DNA of 64,000 nucleotides, from positions 1-64,000 of the forward strand of contig JAEWSJ010000002.1 of assembly GCA_023398335.1 (NCBI GenBank), given 5' to 3'. Positions 16,985 through 25,938 of this stretch are shown here, piece after piece. The first letter of the stretch is position 1, and each line of letters opens with the position of its first letter. Under the pieces are notes generated by a model. The model searched no databases. It saw only the letters and a program-made list of their open reading frames with translations, and was not told the origin of the DNA. The stretch comes from Bacillota bacterium (GTDB lineage Bacteria > Bacillota_I > Bacilli_A > RFN20 > CAG-288). The translations under genes were made by a program, and so were the position numbers.

Positions 16985-19525
16985 TTACTTATCAGAATCT
17001 TTGTCGTGATTGACTAAATCCTTAAGATCATTAGCGACTTGTTTTGCTTCTTTATTTTGAGCAAAAGAAGGTTTTCTTTTATCAAATGAAGAGCGAACTT
17101 TTTCAAATGAAGTTGGTTTAACCAAAACGAGAATTACTTCACTATTGGTATAGTTTTCAATAAACTCGCCCATTTCTTCTGGAGTTTTCTTCATCTCATC
17201 CAACATAGTTTTATCGATAAATAATGCTGAAGCAGTTTTAAGTTTATTAGATTCAGCTTGTCCAATTCCGGACATACGTTTCAAATAATTATTAGTAGAA
17301 TCTTTAATTATTTTATTCGCTGTACGAACAAGCATTTCTTCACCTTTATCAGAAGAAACAAATAGGCATATAAGACCGGTAAATTCTTTGATAAGATCTA
17401 GTTCTTTAGTAAATTTAACTACAGTCTCATTAGTTTCTGTTTCCACTTTCTTTTCTTCAACTGGAGCAGAAACAGGAGTAACAACAACAGTCTTGTTCTC
17501 ATCTTTTACTTCATCAATCTCAACTTCCTTCTTTACTTCTGGAAGTTTACCATTTTTAAGTAAATATTCAATCTCTTCAGCAGTGATTGTTTCTTTATCC
17601 ATTAAAGTCTTTGCAATAAGTTCTACATCTGCGCGATGCTCAGTTAATAAATCAGTCGCGGTCTTGTGGCATTCTTCAACAATACCACGAACAGCTTTAT
17701 CTATTTCGAAAGCAATTTGAGTAGAATAATTAGCCTTTTGAGAAGAGTAATCACGTCCTAAGAAGACTGAACCAGAATTTCTTTCATATTGGATTGGACC
17801 AAGTTCCGACATACCATATTCAGTAACCATAGTACGAGCAATTTCAGTTGCCCTTTCAATATCGTTAGAGGCTCCGGTTGAAACATCACCGAAGAATATT
17901 TCTTCAGATGTTCTTCCACCTAAGAAACCAGTAATACGAGAAAGTAATTCTTGCTTAGTTAAGACAAAGCGATCGTTTTCTGGAGTCATAAGGACATGAC
18001 CACCAGTTCTTCCACGTGGAATAATAGTAATTTTTTGTACTTTATCTGAATGTGGAAGCATTAAACCGATAACGGCATGTCCAGATTCGTGATAAGCAAT
18101 TCTTCTTTTTTCTTCTAAACTAATAGTACGATTTGATTTTGCTGGGCCAGCGATACTTCTATCAATAGCTTCATCAATATCAGACATTAATACAGTTTCA
18201 CGTTTTGATCTAACTGCTAAAATTGCAGCATCATTTAAGATATTGGCTAAATCAGCACCTGAGAAACCAACAGTACGAGATGCAATAGCTGCAAAATCTA
18301 CCGATGGATCAATTACCTTATTACGAGCGTGAACTTTTAATATTGCTTCACGTCCATCTTTATCTGGTAAGTCAACAGTAATTTGTCTATCAAATCTTCC
18401 TGCTCTTAATAAAGCTGGGTCAAGAACATCAGCTCTATTTGTCGCAGCCATAACGATAACACCTGAATTATCTTCAAAGCCATCCATTTCAACGAGTAAT
18501 TGGTTAAGTGTTTGTTCACGTTCATCGTTACCACCACCTAAACCAGCTCCTCTTTGGCGACCGACAGCATCGATTTCATCGATAAAGATTAAACAAGGTG
18601 CATTTTGCTTAGCAACTTTAAACATGTCTCTAACTCTACCAGCACCAACACCGACATACATTTCAACGAAGTCGGAACCAGAGATAGAATAGAAAGGAAC
18701 ATTAGCTTCACCAGCTACAGCTTTAGCTAAAAGTGTTTTACCTGTTCCTGGCGGGCCAACTAATAAGACACCTTTTGGAAGTTTAGCTCCTAAACGTGTA
18801 TACTTTGCAGCATTCTTAAAATAATCAACCATTTCTACAAGTTCAGCTTTAACCTCATCACATCCGGCCACATCTCTAAACTTAACTTTAGAATTAAGTT
18901 CTCGACGAGCTTTAGATTGATTGAAGTTCATCTGTTGAGAATTCATACTGCCCATCGATTTAGATAAACGAGAGACAAGGAAGAATCCCATACCAATGAT
19001 TAAGACCCAAATAAGAATCGTTGGTAAATAAGACCATACACTTACTTGAGAAGTATAATCAACAACATTATATGTAATACGGGTATTAGAAGTACTGTAA
19101 TACTTAACTAACTTATCATCAATATTAGTTGTTCTATTATTGATAATTGTAAAATAATTAGTGACTACTTCATCATTTGTTGATGAAAATGTAGCAGTAA
19201 AATTGTAAGTTTGTTTTTTGTTATTTGCATCGAGAGTATAATATCTACCTTCAAGAGCATAATATTTTGCATTATCATGGTTAGCAACGTTTAAATAAAT
19301 AACGTTACCTTCATTTAATATTTTATATAATTCACCATCAGTTTTGTTGCCATTTACATCATCGATTTGAGTTAAATCAGCATCGGAATATTTTTTACCT
19401 GTAGATGAATTAAAATTCAATATAAATGTTAAAACAAATACTAGAATTAACGCAGCCGCGACTGCGTACCAAATACTTATTCGTGGACGTGGGCGTTGAG
19501 ATTGATTGTCATTTTGTGGTTGCAT
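16985..19525 (-). CDS. ftsH: ATP-dependent membrane zinc protease FtsH with a long C-terminal extension
   Basis: 846 residues. Two membrane helices (about 18-37 and 164-184) flank an outside domain. The AAA module has Walker A GPPGTGKT (257-264), Walker B LIFIDEID (312-319) and the pore motif FVEMYVG. The protease has HESGH (479-483) and Asp555 in GASNDIERA. It degrades damaged or regulatory membrane proteins. The usual family length is 600-700. Here a further 180 or so residues follow the core: a charged, Val/Thr/Glu-rich linker (about 663-705), then a folded-looking alpha/beta stretch (about 705-820). Gene is monocistronic with its own terminator. Confidence 0.95.
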   Translation of the reverse strand: MQPQNDNQSQRPRPRISIWYAVAAALILVFVLTFILNFNSSTGKKYSDADLTQIDDVNGNKTDGELYKILNEGNVIYLNVANHDNAKYYALEGRYYTLDANNKKQTYNFTATFSSTNDEVVTNYFTIINNRTTNIDDKLVKYYSTSNTRITYNVVDYTSQVSVWSYLPTILIWVLIIGMGFFLVSRLSKSMGSMNSQQMNFNQSKARRELNSKVKFRDVAGCDEVKAELVEMVDYFKNAAKYTRLGAKLPKGVLLVGPPGTGKTLLAKAVAGEANVPFYSISGSDFVEMYVGVGAGRVRDMFKVAKQNAPCLIFIDEIDAVGRQRGAGLGGGNDEREQTLNQLLVEMDGFEDNSGVIVMAATNRADVLDPALLRAGRFDRQITVDLPDKDGREAILKVHARNKVIDPSVDFAAIASRTVGFSGADLANILNDAAILAVRSKRETVLMSDIDEAIDRSIAGPAKSNRTISLEEKRRIAYHESGHAVIGLMLPHSDKVQKITIIPRGRTGGHVLMTPENDRFVLTKQELLSRITGFLGGRTSEEIFFGDVSTGASNDIERATEIARTMVTEYGMSELGPIQYERNSGSVFLGRDYSSQKANYSTQIAFEIDKAVRGIVEECHKTATDLLTEHRADVELIAKTLMDKETITAEEIEYLLKNGKLPEVKKEVEIDEVKDENKTVVVTPVSAPVEEKKVETETNETVVKFTKELDLIKEFTGLICLFVSSDKGEEMLVRTANKIIKDSTNNYLKRMSGIGQAESNKLKTASALFIDKTMLDEMKKTPEEMGEFIENYTNSEVILVLVKPTSFEKVRSSFDKRKPSFAQNKEAKQVANDLKDLVNHDKDSDK

Positions 19526-19679
19526 AATTTTTCCTTTCTATACGTAAGATTATATACATCTTATATATTACACTAACTATACATATTACTAAGATTTCCT
19601 GCAAGAATTATGCTAAATAATAAAGAATAATTCTCACAATAAAAGAATAATACTTAATCAACCTTAATAATAGTTAAAA

Positions 19680-19707
19680 ATGAAAAGAGTTGCTATTCGC
19701 AACTCTT
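19680..19707 (-). terminator. Terminator of the rpmG-secE-nusG operon
   Basis: A 9-bp stem (19685-19693 with 19699-19707), loop of 5 bases, followed on the minus strand by a T-rich stretch. It lies just after the nusG stop. Confidence 0.85.
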
Positions 19708-19715
19708 AGATAAAT

Positions 19716-20312
19716 TTAGATTTTTTCTAAAGATGCGAAATTAACTCTAACTTCATTAATACGACCAAGGAAGGTAATAACAATAACTGCTTGGGAGTTT
19801 TCAACATCGATTCCGGTGATTTCACCATATTCTTCAGCAAATGGTCCATCAATAATACGAACTTTTTCACCGACTTGGTAATCAGATCTAACAACCTTTT
19901 CGATAAGGTTCATCTTCTTTAAGATTGGTTCAATTTCTTCTCTTGGAATTGGGAATGGCTTTGTACCACGACCAGATGATCCAACGAATCCGGTAACACC
20001 TTGAGTGTTTCTAACAACATACCATGCTTGATCCGACATAATCATTTCAACGAAAACATAACCTGGGTAAAGATTTACGGTTTTTGTCTTCGTTTCACCT
20101 GATTTAGTAAGAACTGGTTTATTGGTTTTCTTATCAATAACAACCTCTTCCTGTTCAGCAACTACAATTCTAAAAATGAAGTCTTCGAGATGCATTGATA
20201 CTCTTCTTTTTTCCAAGTAATCAGCGACTATTCTTTCACGACCTGAATATGTATTAACAACGTACCATTGTTTACTTTCGAAATCATCAACGATTTTTTC
20301 TTCTTCACTCAT
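19716..20312 (-). CDS. nusG: Transcription termination/antitermination factor NusG
   Basis: 198 residues. The NGN domain begins WYVVNTYSGRERIVADYLEK (about 12-31), with GYVFVEMIM and WYVVRNTQGVTGFVG, and the KOW motif is VGEKVRIIDGPFAEEYGEI near 146-164. It binds RNA polymerase and couples transcription to translation or termination. An insertion of about 20 residues in the NGN domain (VIDKKTNKPVLTKSGETKT) is longer than in B. subtilis but common in Mollicutes-related bacteria. Overlaps secE by 4 bases. Confidence 0.95.
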   Translation of the reverse strand: MSEEEKIVDDFESKQWYVVNTYSGRERIVADYLEKRRVSMHLEDFIFRIVVAEQEEVVIDKKTNKPVLTKSGETKTKTVNLYPGYVFVEMIMSDQAWYVVRNTQGVTGFVGSSGRGTKPFPIPREEIEPILKKMNLIEKVVRSDYQVGEKVRIIDGPFAEEYGEITGIDVENSQAVIVITFLGRINEVRVNFASLEKI

Positions 20313-20581
20313 TTTATTAATCCTCCAAATAATGTAATAAATAATCTAATTTCACTAACTATAGAATTTGAGCCATCTGAACCACTTGAGGATGGGAAGG
20401 CATTTTCAAATCCATCGATCAAGTAAGCTGCTAATAAATCACTACAAACAAGAATAAGAGCGGTGATAATTGTAACAACGCATACAATACCAACGGAAGA
20501 CCATAATTCTTTTTTACGTGGCCATCTTACTCTTCTAGATTCAATACCAACACCCTTAAAGTATTTCTTAATTTTATACAT
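20309..20581 (-). CDS. secE: Preprotein translocase subunit SecE
   Basis: 90 residues: an amphipathic SecE segment with the family motif RVRWPRKKELWSS (about 17-29), then one membrane helix (about 31-54), and a short hydrophilic C-terminal part with a second weakly hydrophobic stretch. Part of the SecYEG channel. It sits between rpmG and nusG, the classical order, and its stop overlaps the nusG start by 4 bases. GGAGTGAAGTAA precedes the ATG. Confidence 0.92.
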   Translation of the reverse strand: MYKIKKYFKGVGIESRRVRWPRKKELWSSVGIVCVVTIITALILVCSDLLAAYLIDGFENAFPSSSGSDGSNSIVSEIRLFITLFGGLIK

Positions 20582-20592
20582 TTACTTCACTC

Positions 20593-20742
20593 CTATCTAG
20601 TTTCTTTATGGAGAGTATGCGCATTGCATTTAGGGCAAAACTTCATAACTTCCATTCTTTGAGTTTTATCTTCTTTTTTCTTTGATACAGTGTAATTTCT
20701 CGATTTACAAACCGTACACTCTAATATAACGTTTTCTCGCAC
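20593..20742 (-). CDS. rpmG: 50S ribosomal protein L33
   Basis: A 49-residue frame starting at GTG (20742-20740) with a clear CGGAGGT site 8-9 bases before it. The sequence has the L33 pattern with two CxxC pairs (LECTVC near 8-12 and FCPKC near 35-39), so it is the zinc-binding form. It ends in HKETR. Located directly before secE, as in most Firmicutes. The GTG start is chosen from the ribosome site and the L33 N-terminal pattern. Confidence 0.92.
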   Translation of the reverse strand: MRENVILECTVCKSRNYTVSKKKEDKTQRMEVMKFCPKCNAHTLHKETR

Positions 20743-20884
20743 TTTAAAAAACCTCCGTTCTTATTGTCAACTTAATTTTCTAAGTGTACATATAGTATAA
20801 AGTAATAAATCAAATAAGTAAAGTAGATTTTATCGCGTGACTAATCGCCTCACTTTTAATAGATAATTGAGCTATAAAGTTAGA

Positions 20885-21064
20885 AAAGTAGCTAAGAATC
20901 CTCAAGATGAAGTTGTTGAATTAGATTCAGTTTAAGGAGTTAACAAGAAGTCTTATATTGTCACAATGCTGTTTAGAAAATCCAATTATATGATGGCATT
21001 TAAAGTCCCAGATCATACTAGTGAAAGTGTGGTTAACGTATTCCAAAATATAAAAAGCGGTTAG
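20885..21064 (+). pseudogene. Fragment of an IS30-family transposase
   Basis: Reading from 20885 gives a decayed middle part of an IS30-type DDE transposase: a segment DEVVELDSV, whose second Asp would be the first catalytic residue, an in-frame TAA at 20933, then KSYIVTMLFRKSNYMMAFKV and SESVVNVF, and a TAG at 21062. No start, no N-terminal helix-turn-helix, and no inverted terminal repeats are seen. It is a dead remnant lodged between the rpmG promoter region and the next gene. Confidence 0.75.
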
Positions 21065-21082
21065 GAATAAGAATGTTCAAAG

Positions 21083-21127
21083 ACTAAAACAGCTCGATCA
21101 GATATCTATCTAGTCGAGCTTTTAGTT
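21083..21127. terminator. Terminator at the 3' end of the exported-protein gene
   Basis: Stem AGCTCGA (21091-21097) with TCGAGCT (21114-21120), extended by A and T tracts on both flanks. It can serve the leftward gene ending at 21128 and blocks rightward reading through the IS30 relic. Confidence 0.75.
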
Positions 21128-22378
21128 TTAATCGAATATTGTATACTCTGTAACCATAGCGAAAGTACGTAATGTTGCTCCTCTATCATTGTTTTCAATT
21201 TCACAAGTTCCAGAAGAGAGATACACTGAGCCATCGGTAGAAAGTCTATAGCAATCATTTATCTTTTGACCATCATATACTTTACTGATATCTGACTCAG
21301 TAAACAAAATAGTAAATGAATAATGACCTGTTAAACTTGAACGGAATGAAACTTTAAAATATTGTACATCACAATACTTTCTTAATTCAGTCATGATTTC
21401 ATTAGCAAGATTACCGTAATAAGTATTATCTTGATAGAATGTGTCAGTATACAAAATCCAATGAGATGTCAATACATTATTAAACGCAGTACCAGAAGTA
21501 TGACTGAGTTTTTCAACAGCTTGAGCTGCTTTAAGACTATTGGTAACGTTATGAAGTGAACTTGAGGATTCATAGTTCGTCCATTTTTTTGCAGTGTAGA
21601 AATTTGAATACGTCTTGTTATTAACACTTAAGATAGATAAGGAACATAAATTACCATTATCAGGAGTCCAATTTGAAATAACTGTTTCTGTAACAGAAGC
21701 CAAGGTTCCACTAAGAGTAACAGTGTCATTTCCATTAGTTAAACCAGATTTAGAAGCTTCAACTTTAGTAGAGCCAAAGGAAACAACCGGGTTTTGTCCA
21801 AAACCAAATTCACAATATTTGTATACTTCAGATATAACCACTCCAGTCTTATATTGTGTAACATCTTCATTGGAATAAATAATGTTGTACATATTATATT
21901 TAGTACCAACAACAGTATTACCATTTTCATCAGTAAAATCATTGCAAAATCCGTTTAAATAGATTCTAAACGAACAATTTTTAACATAATTAAATCCTGG
22001 ATAATTTACCTCATCTTTATCAGCTGCGATAAGATCTGCTTCAATAAACGGAGCATAATTTGCACCGGTGCTATTTAAACTAGTCTTAATTGGTTTTCTT
22101 ACAGAAGACTTATCTTCAATGTATTTTTCTCCAGTGCTGTTATTTGTTTTAACACCATTGCCATTAAAGTATTTATAAACGCTAGATTTTTCATCGTGAA
22201 GCATTTTCGACATAACTTCAACAAATCCAACCGCGTCTTTTTTAAAATCAGGCTTTGCATCAGTTTCAATTGTATTATTGATAGTAATAGTTTGGTTGTA
22301 TTGAGATAATGTAGGGATTAAAAAAGAACCAAGTAAGACAATTGATGCTAAACCAGTAATAAATGTTAATTTACGCAT
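21128..22378 (-). CDS. Exported protein of unknown function, under a c-di-GMP riboswitch
   Basis: 416 residues. The N-terminus is a basic start and hydrophobic helix (about 5-24, FITGLASIVLLGSFLIPTL) followed by SQYNQTITINN. This resembles the N-terminus of the TasA-like protein at 25939-26409 (AKYNSTLDAQK), so it may be a SipW-type substrate. The rest is Asn/Ser/Thr-rich with no visible catalytic motif or anchor. I do not recognise the family. The 5' leader is a GEMM-I-type riboswitch with terminator (22415-22509), and AAGGAAAAGAAC precedes the ATG. A role in surface or matrix formation is inferred from regulation and neighbours. Confidence 0.6.
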   Translation of the reverse strand: MRKLTFITGLASIVLLGSFLIPTLSQYNQTITINNTIETDAKPDFKKDAVGFVEVMSKMLHDEKSSVYKYFNGNGVKTNNSTGEKYIEDKSSVRKPIKTSLNSTGANYAPFIEADLIAADKDEVNYPGFNYVKNCSFRIYLNGFCNDFTDENGNTVVGTKYNMYNIIYSNEDVTQYKTGVVISEVYKYCEFGFGQNPVVSFGSTKVEASKSGLTNGNDTVTLSGTLASVTETVISNWTPDNGNLCSLSILSVNNKTYSNFYTAKKWTNYESSSSLHNVTNSLKAAQAVEKLSHTSGTAFNNVLTSHWILYTDTFYQDNTYYGNLANEIMTELRKYCDVQYFKVSFRSSLTGHYSFTILFTESDISKVYDGQKINDCYRLSTDGSVYLSSGTCEIENNDRGATLRTFAMVTEYTIFD

Positions 22379-22414
22379 GTTCTTTTCCTTTCCTAATTAG
22401 CGACTAAATAAAAA

Positions 22415-22509
22415 AGCCAGCCGCAAATCTAATTGCAACTGGCTGTCATTTACTATATTAGTATTAGACCCTTTAGTTTTCCGTCATATTCTTTCGAATA
22501 TTTTGGCTC
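22415..22509 (-). promoter_or_regulatory. Cyclic-di-GMP-I (GEMM-I) riboswitch with terminator, copy 1
   Basis: Minus strand. A P1b-type hairpin with GAAA tetraloop, then GACGGAAAACTAAAGGGTCT, a variable stretch, then ATGACAGCCAGTTGC. Order and spacing match GEMM-I. The consensus GACGCAAAGC is altered to GACGGAAAAC here. The last aptamer segment (AGCCAGTTGC, 22444-22435) pairs with GCGGCTGGCT (22424-22415) and six T bases follow, so aptamer and terminator exclude each other. Ligand binding should favour expression of the exported protein gene starting at 22378. Confidence 0.8.
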
Positions 22510-22515
22510 ATTAAT

Positions 22516-22544
22516 AATATACATGTATATATTCAATTTGTCAA
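22516..22544 (-). promoter_or_regulatory. Sigma-A promoter for riboswitch copy 1
   Basis: TTGACA (22544-22539), 17-base spacer, TATATT (22521-22516). The expected start at about 22509 coincides with the 5' end of the aptamer. Confidence 0.85.
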
Positions 22545-22685
22545 ATTTTTGAATATAAACCAAGTACTTATAGTGAAAATTTAAACAATATTGAAAAAAT
22601 ATACATATCACTCGGGAGTTTAATAGTTACATTATTTGGTAAACATTTATTTAACTTAATAAACATTTTCAATTTTTCATTTCTA

Positions 22686-22713
22686 TTGACTTAATAAATT
22701 TTTATAGTAAAAT
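22686..22713 (+). promoter_or_regulatory. Sigma-A promoter of a small RNA candidate
   Basis: TTGACT (22686-22691), 16-base spacer, TAAAAT (22708-22713), pointing right. The predicted start near 22720 falls on the first base of the hairpin at 22720-22777. No rightward protein gene follows. Confidence 0.65.
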
Positions 22714-22719
22714 TTAGTT

Positions 22720-22777
22720 AAAACATGGGATGGATGAAATAAGCCCGCTGGAATAACCCAGTAACCATGTTTTTTTA
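22720..22777 (+). ncRNA. Small structured RNA candidate, about 58 bases
   Basis: Outer stem 22720-22728 with 22765-22773 and a T7 tract. Inside are a GGG...CCC pairing and a CTGG-AATAAC-CCAG hairpin, giving a compact branched fold. A promoter stands directly before it and no gene follows in this direction; the next genes point left. On the minus strand the same hairpin could be the terminator of the operon ending at 22840, but there the T run is shorter. I do not recognise it as a known riboswitch or small RNA class. Confidence 0.5.
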
Positions 22778-22839
22778 ATGACTATTTTTAATTAGTGAAT
22801 CAACTAAATCATAATCTCGTTATTAACTACACTCTAATA

Positions 22840-24261
22840 TTATTTGATACTTTCTTCTTCAGCTTTTTTATATGCTTTTCCTAAAATAACTAAACGGTCA
22901 TAGAATAAGATAACGCAGATTGGAATACCTAGCATTAAGATCTTGCCTGTAGTTGATTCGTTAAATAATGTCCACGCTCCTAAAGCACGAGAACGATATA
23001 TTAATACTCCGTTAATATCTTCTCTATCAATTGTTTGTAATAAAGAACCTTCCGTTGTTCCTATTGGATAATAATTAACATCAACGGTATATTTTGAATC
23101 GGCAATATATTTTACTTTTTCCACCATTACAGTACTGGATTCAGTGTCGGTAAAATATACGATATCTCCAACTTTAATCTCGTATTCTTTATCAACTTTT
23201 TTAAATGTAGCAAAATCGTTCTTTAATATATCCTTATCGTCTCCTGCCATTGTATCCGAGTCAAAAATAACCGATATCATTGTTCCATTAGCCACTTCAC
23301 TATCAAGTTTCTTCGATCCCATAAAAATCAAGTAGATATTTGTAACAAACGCTGCTAAACAGATAATCCCAAAGAATGAATATGTTATGCCCGCAGTTAC
23401 TTTGTCTTTAAGATGCGATAAATCTTTTCTTTGTTTTACCACTTCATTCGAAGTGTAATCAATGGTAACAACATCCTTAAGTATCGTTTTATCCGTATGA
23501 TAATAGTTAATCATCAAATAGCTCTTTACAATCGATAAGCCTAACATGATACCAGTAAATATCAATATACCTATCAAGAACAAAGAAGTCTGTTGTAAGT
23601 CAAATATATTCGCCATATATGAAATCTTTGACGTTGAGGAACATAGAGCATAGAATCCAGCTAAACAGGCATATATGATAGAAAGAACAAAGAAAACAAA
23701 ATATGTTAATAAACAATACATTCTTTTCTTAATATATAAAGACATGCAGAGAATAGTTATTGGAACGGCAACAATCGATATTGTGCCAATTATAAACAAA
23801 CTTGGTAAAGTTGTAAGTGATAACGGATAGGAGAAAATCAAGCACGCAACTAGAGAAAGAATACATGAAACAATATAAACACTAAAGCTAAAAGCTAAAG
23901 TGGATAAGATACGATATAAAATAATTCGTTTTATATTCTCGCCCATCTTTACAAGCATGTACATTTTATTAGAAGTAATTTCTTTAAATGTCATTTGATC
24001 ATAGTAAATGAATAAGTAAAACATAATAAATGATGGACAAATGACATTTAATATTGAAATTATTGAATAAGCGTTGGTATACGTAAACATACTTAAAGCT
24101 TCAGAAACAACGGTACCAGCGATACTTTGCATAGCAGAAGAAATAACAAAACATATTGCAACAAGTAAAACAGAGTATGAAAAAAGTCTCCATTTATGAT
24201 TCTTTGTTGTCATAAACGATTTAGATATTTCTTGATCAAAGAAGTTATTTGTGTAAATCAT
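22840..24261 (-). CDS. Polytopic membrane protein with a signal-peptidase-like C-terminal module
   Basis: 473 residues. Residues about 25-255 form six membrane helices like an ABC-2-type permease. A seventh (about 292-313) leads to an outside domain. That domain resembles the non-catalytic part of S26B (SipW/ER-type) signal peptidases: KVGDIVYFTD (363-372), then a beta-rich stretch, then REDINGVLIYRSRALG (413-428), followed by a final membrane helix (about 439-457). No catalytic Ser in a GSMxP context and no catalytic His are evident. It overlaps the ABC-like gene by 17 bases. A transporter partner or a scaffold for exported fibre subunits is inferred; the domain match is from visual motif comparison only. 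Confidence 0.55.
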   Translation of the reverse strand: MIYTNNFFDQEISKSFMTTKNHKWRLFSYSVLLVAICFVISSAMQSIAGTVVSEALSMFTYTNAYSIISILNVICPSFIMFYLFIYYDQMTFKEITSNKMYMLVKMGENIKRIILYRILSTLAFSFSVYIVSCILSLVACLIFSYPLSLTTLPSLFIIGTISIVAVPITILCMSLYIKKRMYCLLTYFVFFVLSIIYACLAGFYALCSSTSKISYMANIFDLQQTSLFLIGILIFTGIMLGLSIVKSYLMINYYHTDKTILKDVVTIDYTSNEVVKQRKDLSHLKDKVTAGITYSFFGIICLAAFVTNIYLIFMGSKKLDSEVANGTMISVIFDSDTMAGDDKDILKNDFATFKKVDKEYEIKVGDIVYFTDTESSTVMVEKVKYIADSKYTVDVNYYPIGTTEGSLLQTIDREDINGVLIYRSRALGAWTLFNESTTGKILMLGIPICVILFYDRLVILGKAYKKAEEESIK

Positions 24262-25267
24262 TTATACTTGCCTCAATTTCTTCAAAAGCGTTAGAAATTC
24301 TACCGCTGTTAATCTTTATTTGTTCAATCTCTATTTTGTTATTTTTAGCCGATTGTAAGAAGTTAGCGGATAAAAGTTTGTAAACATCGATGTACTTAAC
24401 ATATAAAAAGCCGCCTTCAGCGTAACACTCAACATTCTCATTACGATTAAGCAAATTTATCAACGAAACTAATTCATTTGGCTTATCTGTCTTAAACGCG
24501 CAAGTAACCTTATCCCATTCTTTATATATCGTTTGAACTGGAGCGCAGGTTTGAACTTTTCCGTTAGAAATATACATAACTTTATTACAAGCCATGCCGA
24601 TAGTTTTATAATCCATCGAAGCAAAAACAATAGTCTTTCCTTTATCGTTATAATATTTGAATATCTTGTCAATAATACAAGCTTCTTCGTAAGTAAAAAT
24701 GTATTTTATCGCGTTAATAACAATCTTTTCAGAATCTGAAAGAGAAGATATTAAAATAGCAATAATCATCTTCATATTATCTGATAAATCTTTTATTAGG
24801 CTAACAACGTATTTTTCTAATCCTGTCGCTTTAATTATATCAAGCATCTCTTTTTGTAATACACCAGGATCACATTTATTCTTTTTTATTAGCCCAATAT
24901 ACATTAAGTGTTCAAGTACGTTCATGCTTTCATAAAGCATTGAATAACTATCAACGTAAAAAATTGATTCAACCAACGACCTTTTCTTTGCTTTAGTACC
25001 TAAAGATGATAGTTTTATATATCCTTTATAATAACTGCGCATATTTCCTAATATTTCAATCAAGATATACAGTTCATCTCTATCGATAGAGCTAATACCA
25101 ATAATATCGTTTTTTTGGATATTAAATGTAATTCCATTTAAAAGAGGAACCAATTCATTTTTGCTATTCTTTTTATGCTCACAAGAGAATAAATCACGAA
25201 CGATAAATGCACAATTTTCATCTTTATCTTTAATGACTTCTTTGGTATATATTTTTTTATTTTCCAT
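24245..25267 (-). CDS. ABC-ATPase-like protein lacking catalytic motifs
   Basis: 340 residues with the overall plan of an ABC transporter ATP-binding domain (about 20-245) and a C-terminal regulatory-type tail. The catalytic elements are gone. The Walker A position reads IIGISSIDRDEL (55-66) with no GK[ST]. The signature region reads LSDNMKM (161-167) instead of LSGGQ. Walker B reads KIVINAIKYI (181-190) without DE. The H-loop reads ASMDY (217-221). The frame is intact and codon use is like its neighbours, so it appears retained rather than decaying. It lies between the SipW-type peptidase and its membrane partner. A structural role, not ATP hydrolysis, is inferred. Confidence 0.6.
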   Translation of the reverse strand: MENKKIYTKEVIKDKDENCAFIVRDLFSCEHKKNSKNELVPLLNGITFNIQKNDIIGISSIDRDELYILIEILGNMRSYYKGYIKLSSLGTKAKKRSLVESIFYVDSYSMLYESMNVLEHLMYIGLIKKNKCDPGVLQKEMLDIIKATGLEKYVVSLIKDLSDNMKMIIAILISSLSDSEKIVINAIKYIFTYEEACIIDKIFKYYNDKGKTIVFASMDYKTIGMACNKVMYISNGKVQTCAPVQTIYKEWDKVTCAFKTDKPNELVSLINLLNRNENVECYAEGGFLYVKYIDVYKLLSANFLQSAKNNKIEIEQIKINSGRISNAFEEIEASINDLHK

Positions 25268-25268
25268 A

Positions 25269-25814
25269 TTACACCACCTTAGCTATAAAAACAGAGATTA
25301 CATCTGTATATGGAATTGGATTTGGATCAATAGAGCTATTATTATCTCCCTTAGTTTCAAAACATAATATACCTGTAGATGAAGTGAATTTTTGAACAGC
25401 TCTATGCGTTACAATTGTTCGTGAAGCATCGTAAAAAGTAATAATATCACCTTCTAAAGAAGTCCCGTGGTATCCTACACGAATCGTATCAACTTTAGGA
25501 TCGTATTTCCTACAAAAGATAATCGACCCAACTGGAAGAGTTGGATCCATCGACCCAGTTTGAACATATTGTAAAGAATGATTAAATAAGAAAGGAACTT
25601 GATTATTCTCTTTAGTTATATTGATAATTACAATTAGATAAGAAATTATTACAAGCAAAACAATAAACACAGAATCAACGATGTAATTCCATATTCTGCC
25701 ACTCTTTCTTTTCTTTTTGGCTTCTGGAGAATTATATCGATCAACTTCTTCATAAAGAAGGGTCATCTGATCTTTATTAATCACTTCCGCAGCATCAATA
25801 TTTTTCTTACCCAT
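25269..25814 (-). CDS. SipW-type (S26B) signal peptidase I
   Basis: 181 residues. A cytoplasmic N-terminal segment of about 40 residues precedes one membrane helix (about 45-66). The catalytic Ser88 is in TGSMDPTLPVGS, His137 is in VTHRAV, and TKGDNNSSID (154-163) supplies the third element. The Ser-His arrangement is that of SipW/ER-type rather than the Ser-Lys bacterial type. SipW processes TasA-like matrix proteins in Bacillus; here a TasA-like gene lies directly upstream. The protein ends right after the conserved DVIS segment, so it lacks the second membrane helix of many homologues. One base separates it from the ABC-like gene. Confidence 0.82.
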   Translation of the reverse strand: MGKKNIDAAEVINKDQMTLLYEEVDRYNSPEAKKKRKSGRIWNYIVDSVFIVLLVIISYLIVIINITKENNQVPFLFNHSLQYVQTGSMDPTLPVGSIIFCRKYDPKVDTIRVGYHGTSLEGDIITFYDASRTIVTHRAVQKFTSSTGILCFETKGDNNSSIDPNPIPYTDVISVFIAKVV

Positions 25815-25876
25815 ATTTGTCTTTCTATATATTCATTATATTACATAAGTAATATATTTACTAACCTTATCTTCTT

Positions 25877-25908
25877 TTAAAAAAACTAAGGGACAAGCCC
25901 TTAGTTTT
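25877..25908 (-). terminator. Intercistronic terminator between tasA-like and sipW-like genes
   Basis: An 11-bp stem (25882-25892 with 25898-25908), 5-base loop, then at least seven T bases on the minus strand. It lies 31 bases after the TasA-like stop and before the signal peptidase gene. Partial readthrough would give much more fibre protein than peptidase. Confidence 0.85.
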
Positions 25909-25938
25909 AAATTTATAAGTTATATTTTCGTGAATTAA

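Noticed and set aside
22720..22777. Fluoride or other known compact riboswitch
   Set aside because: GGGATGG and CCC pairing loosely recall the fluoride motif, but the conserved pseudoknot bases do not align and no fluoride exporter gene follows.
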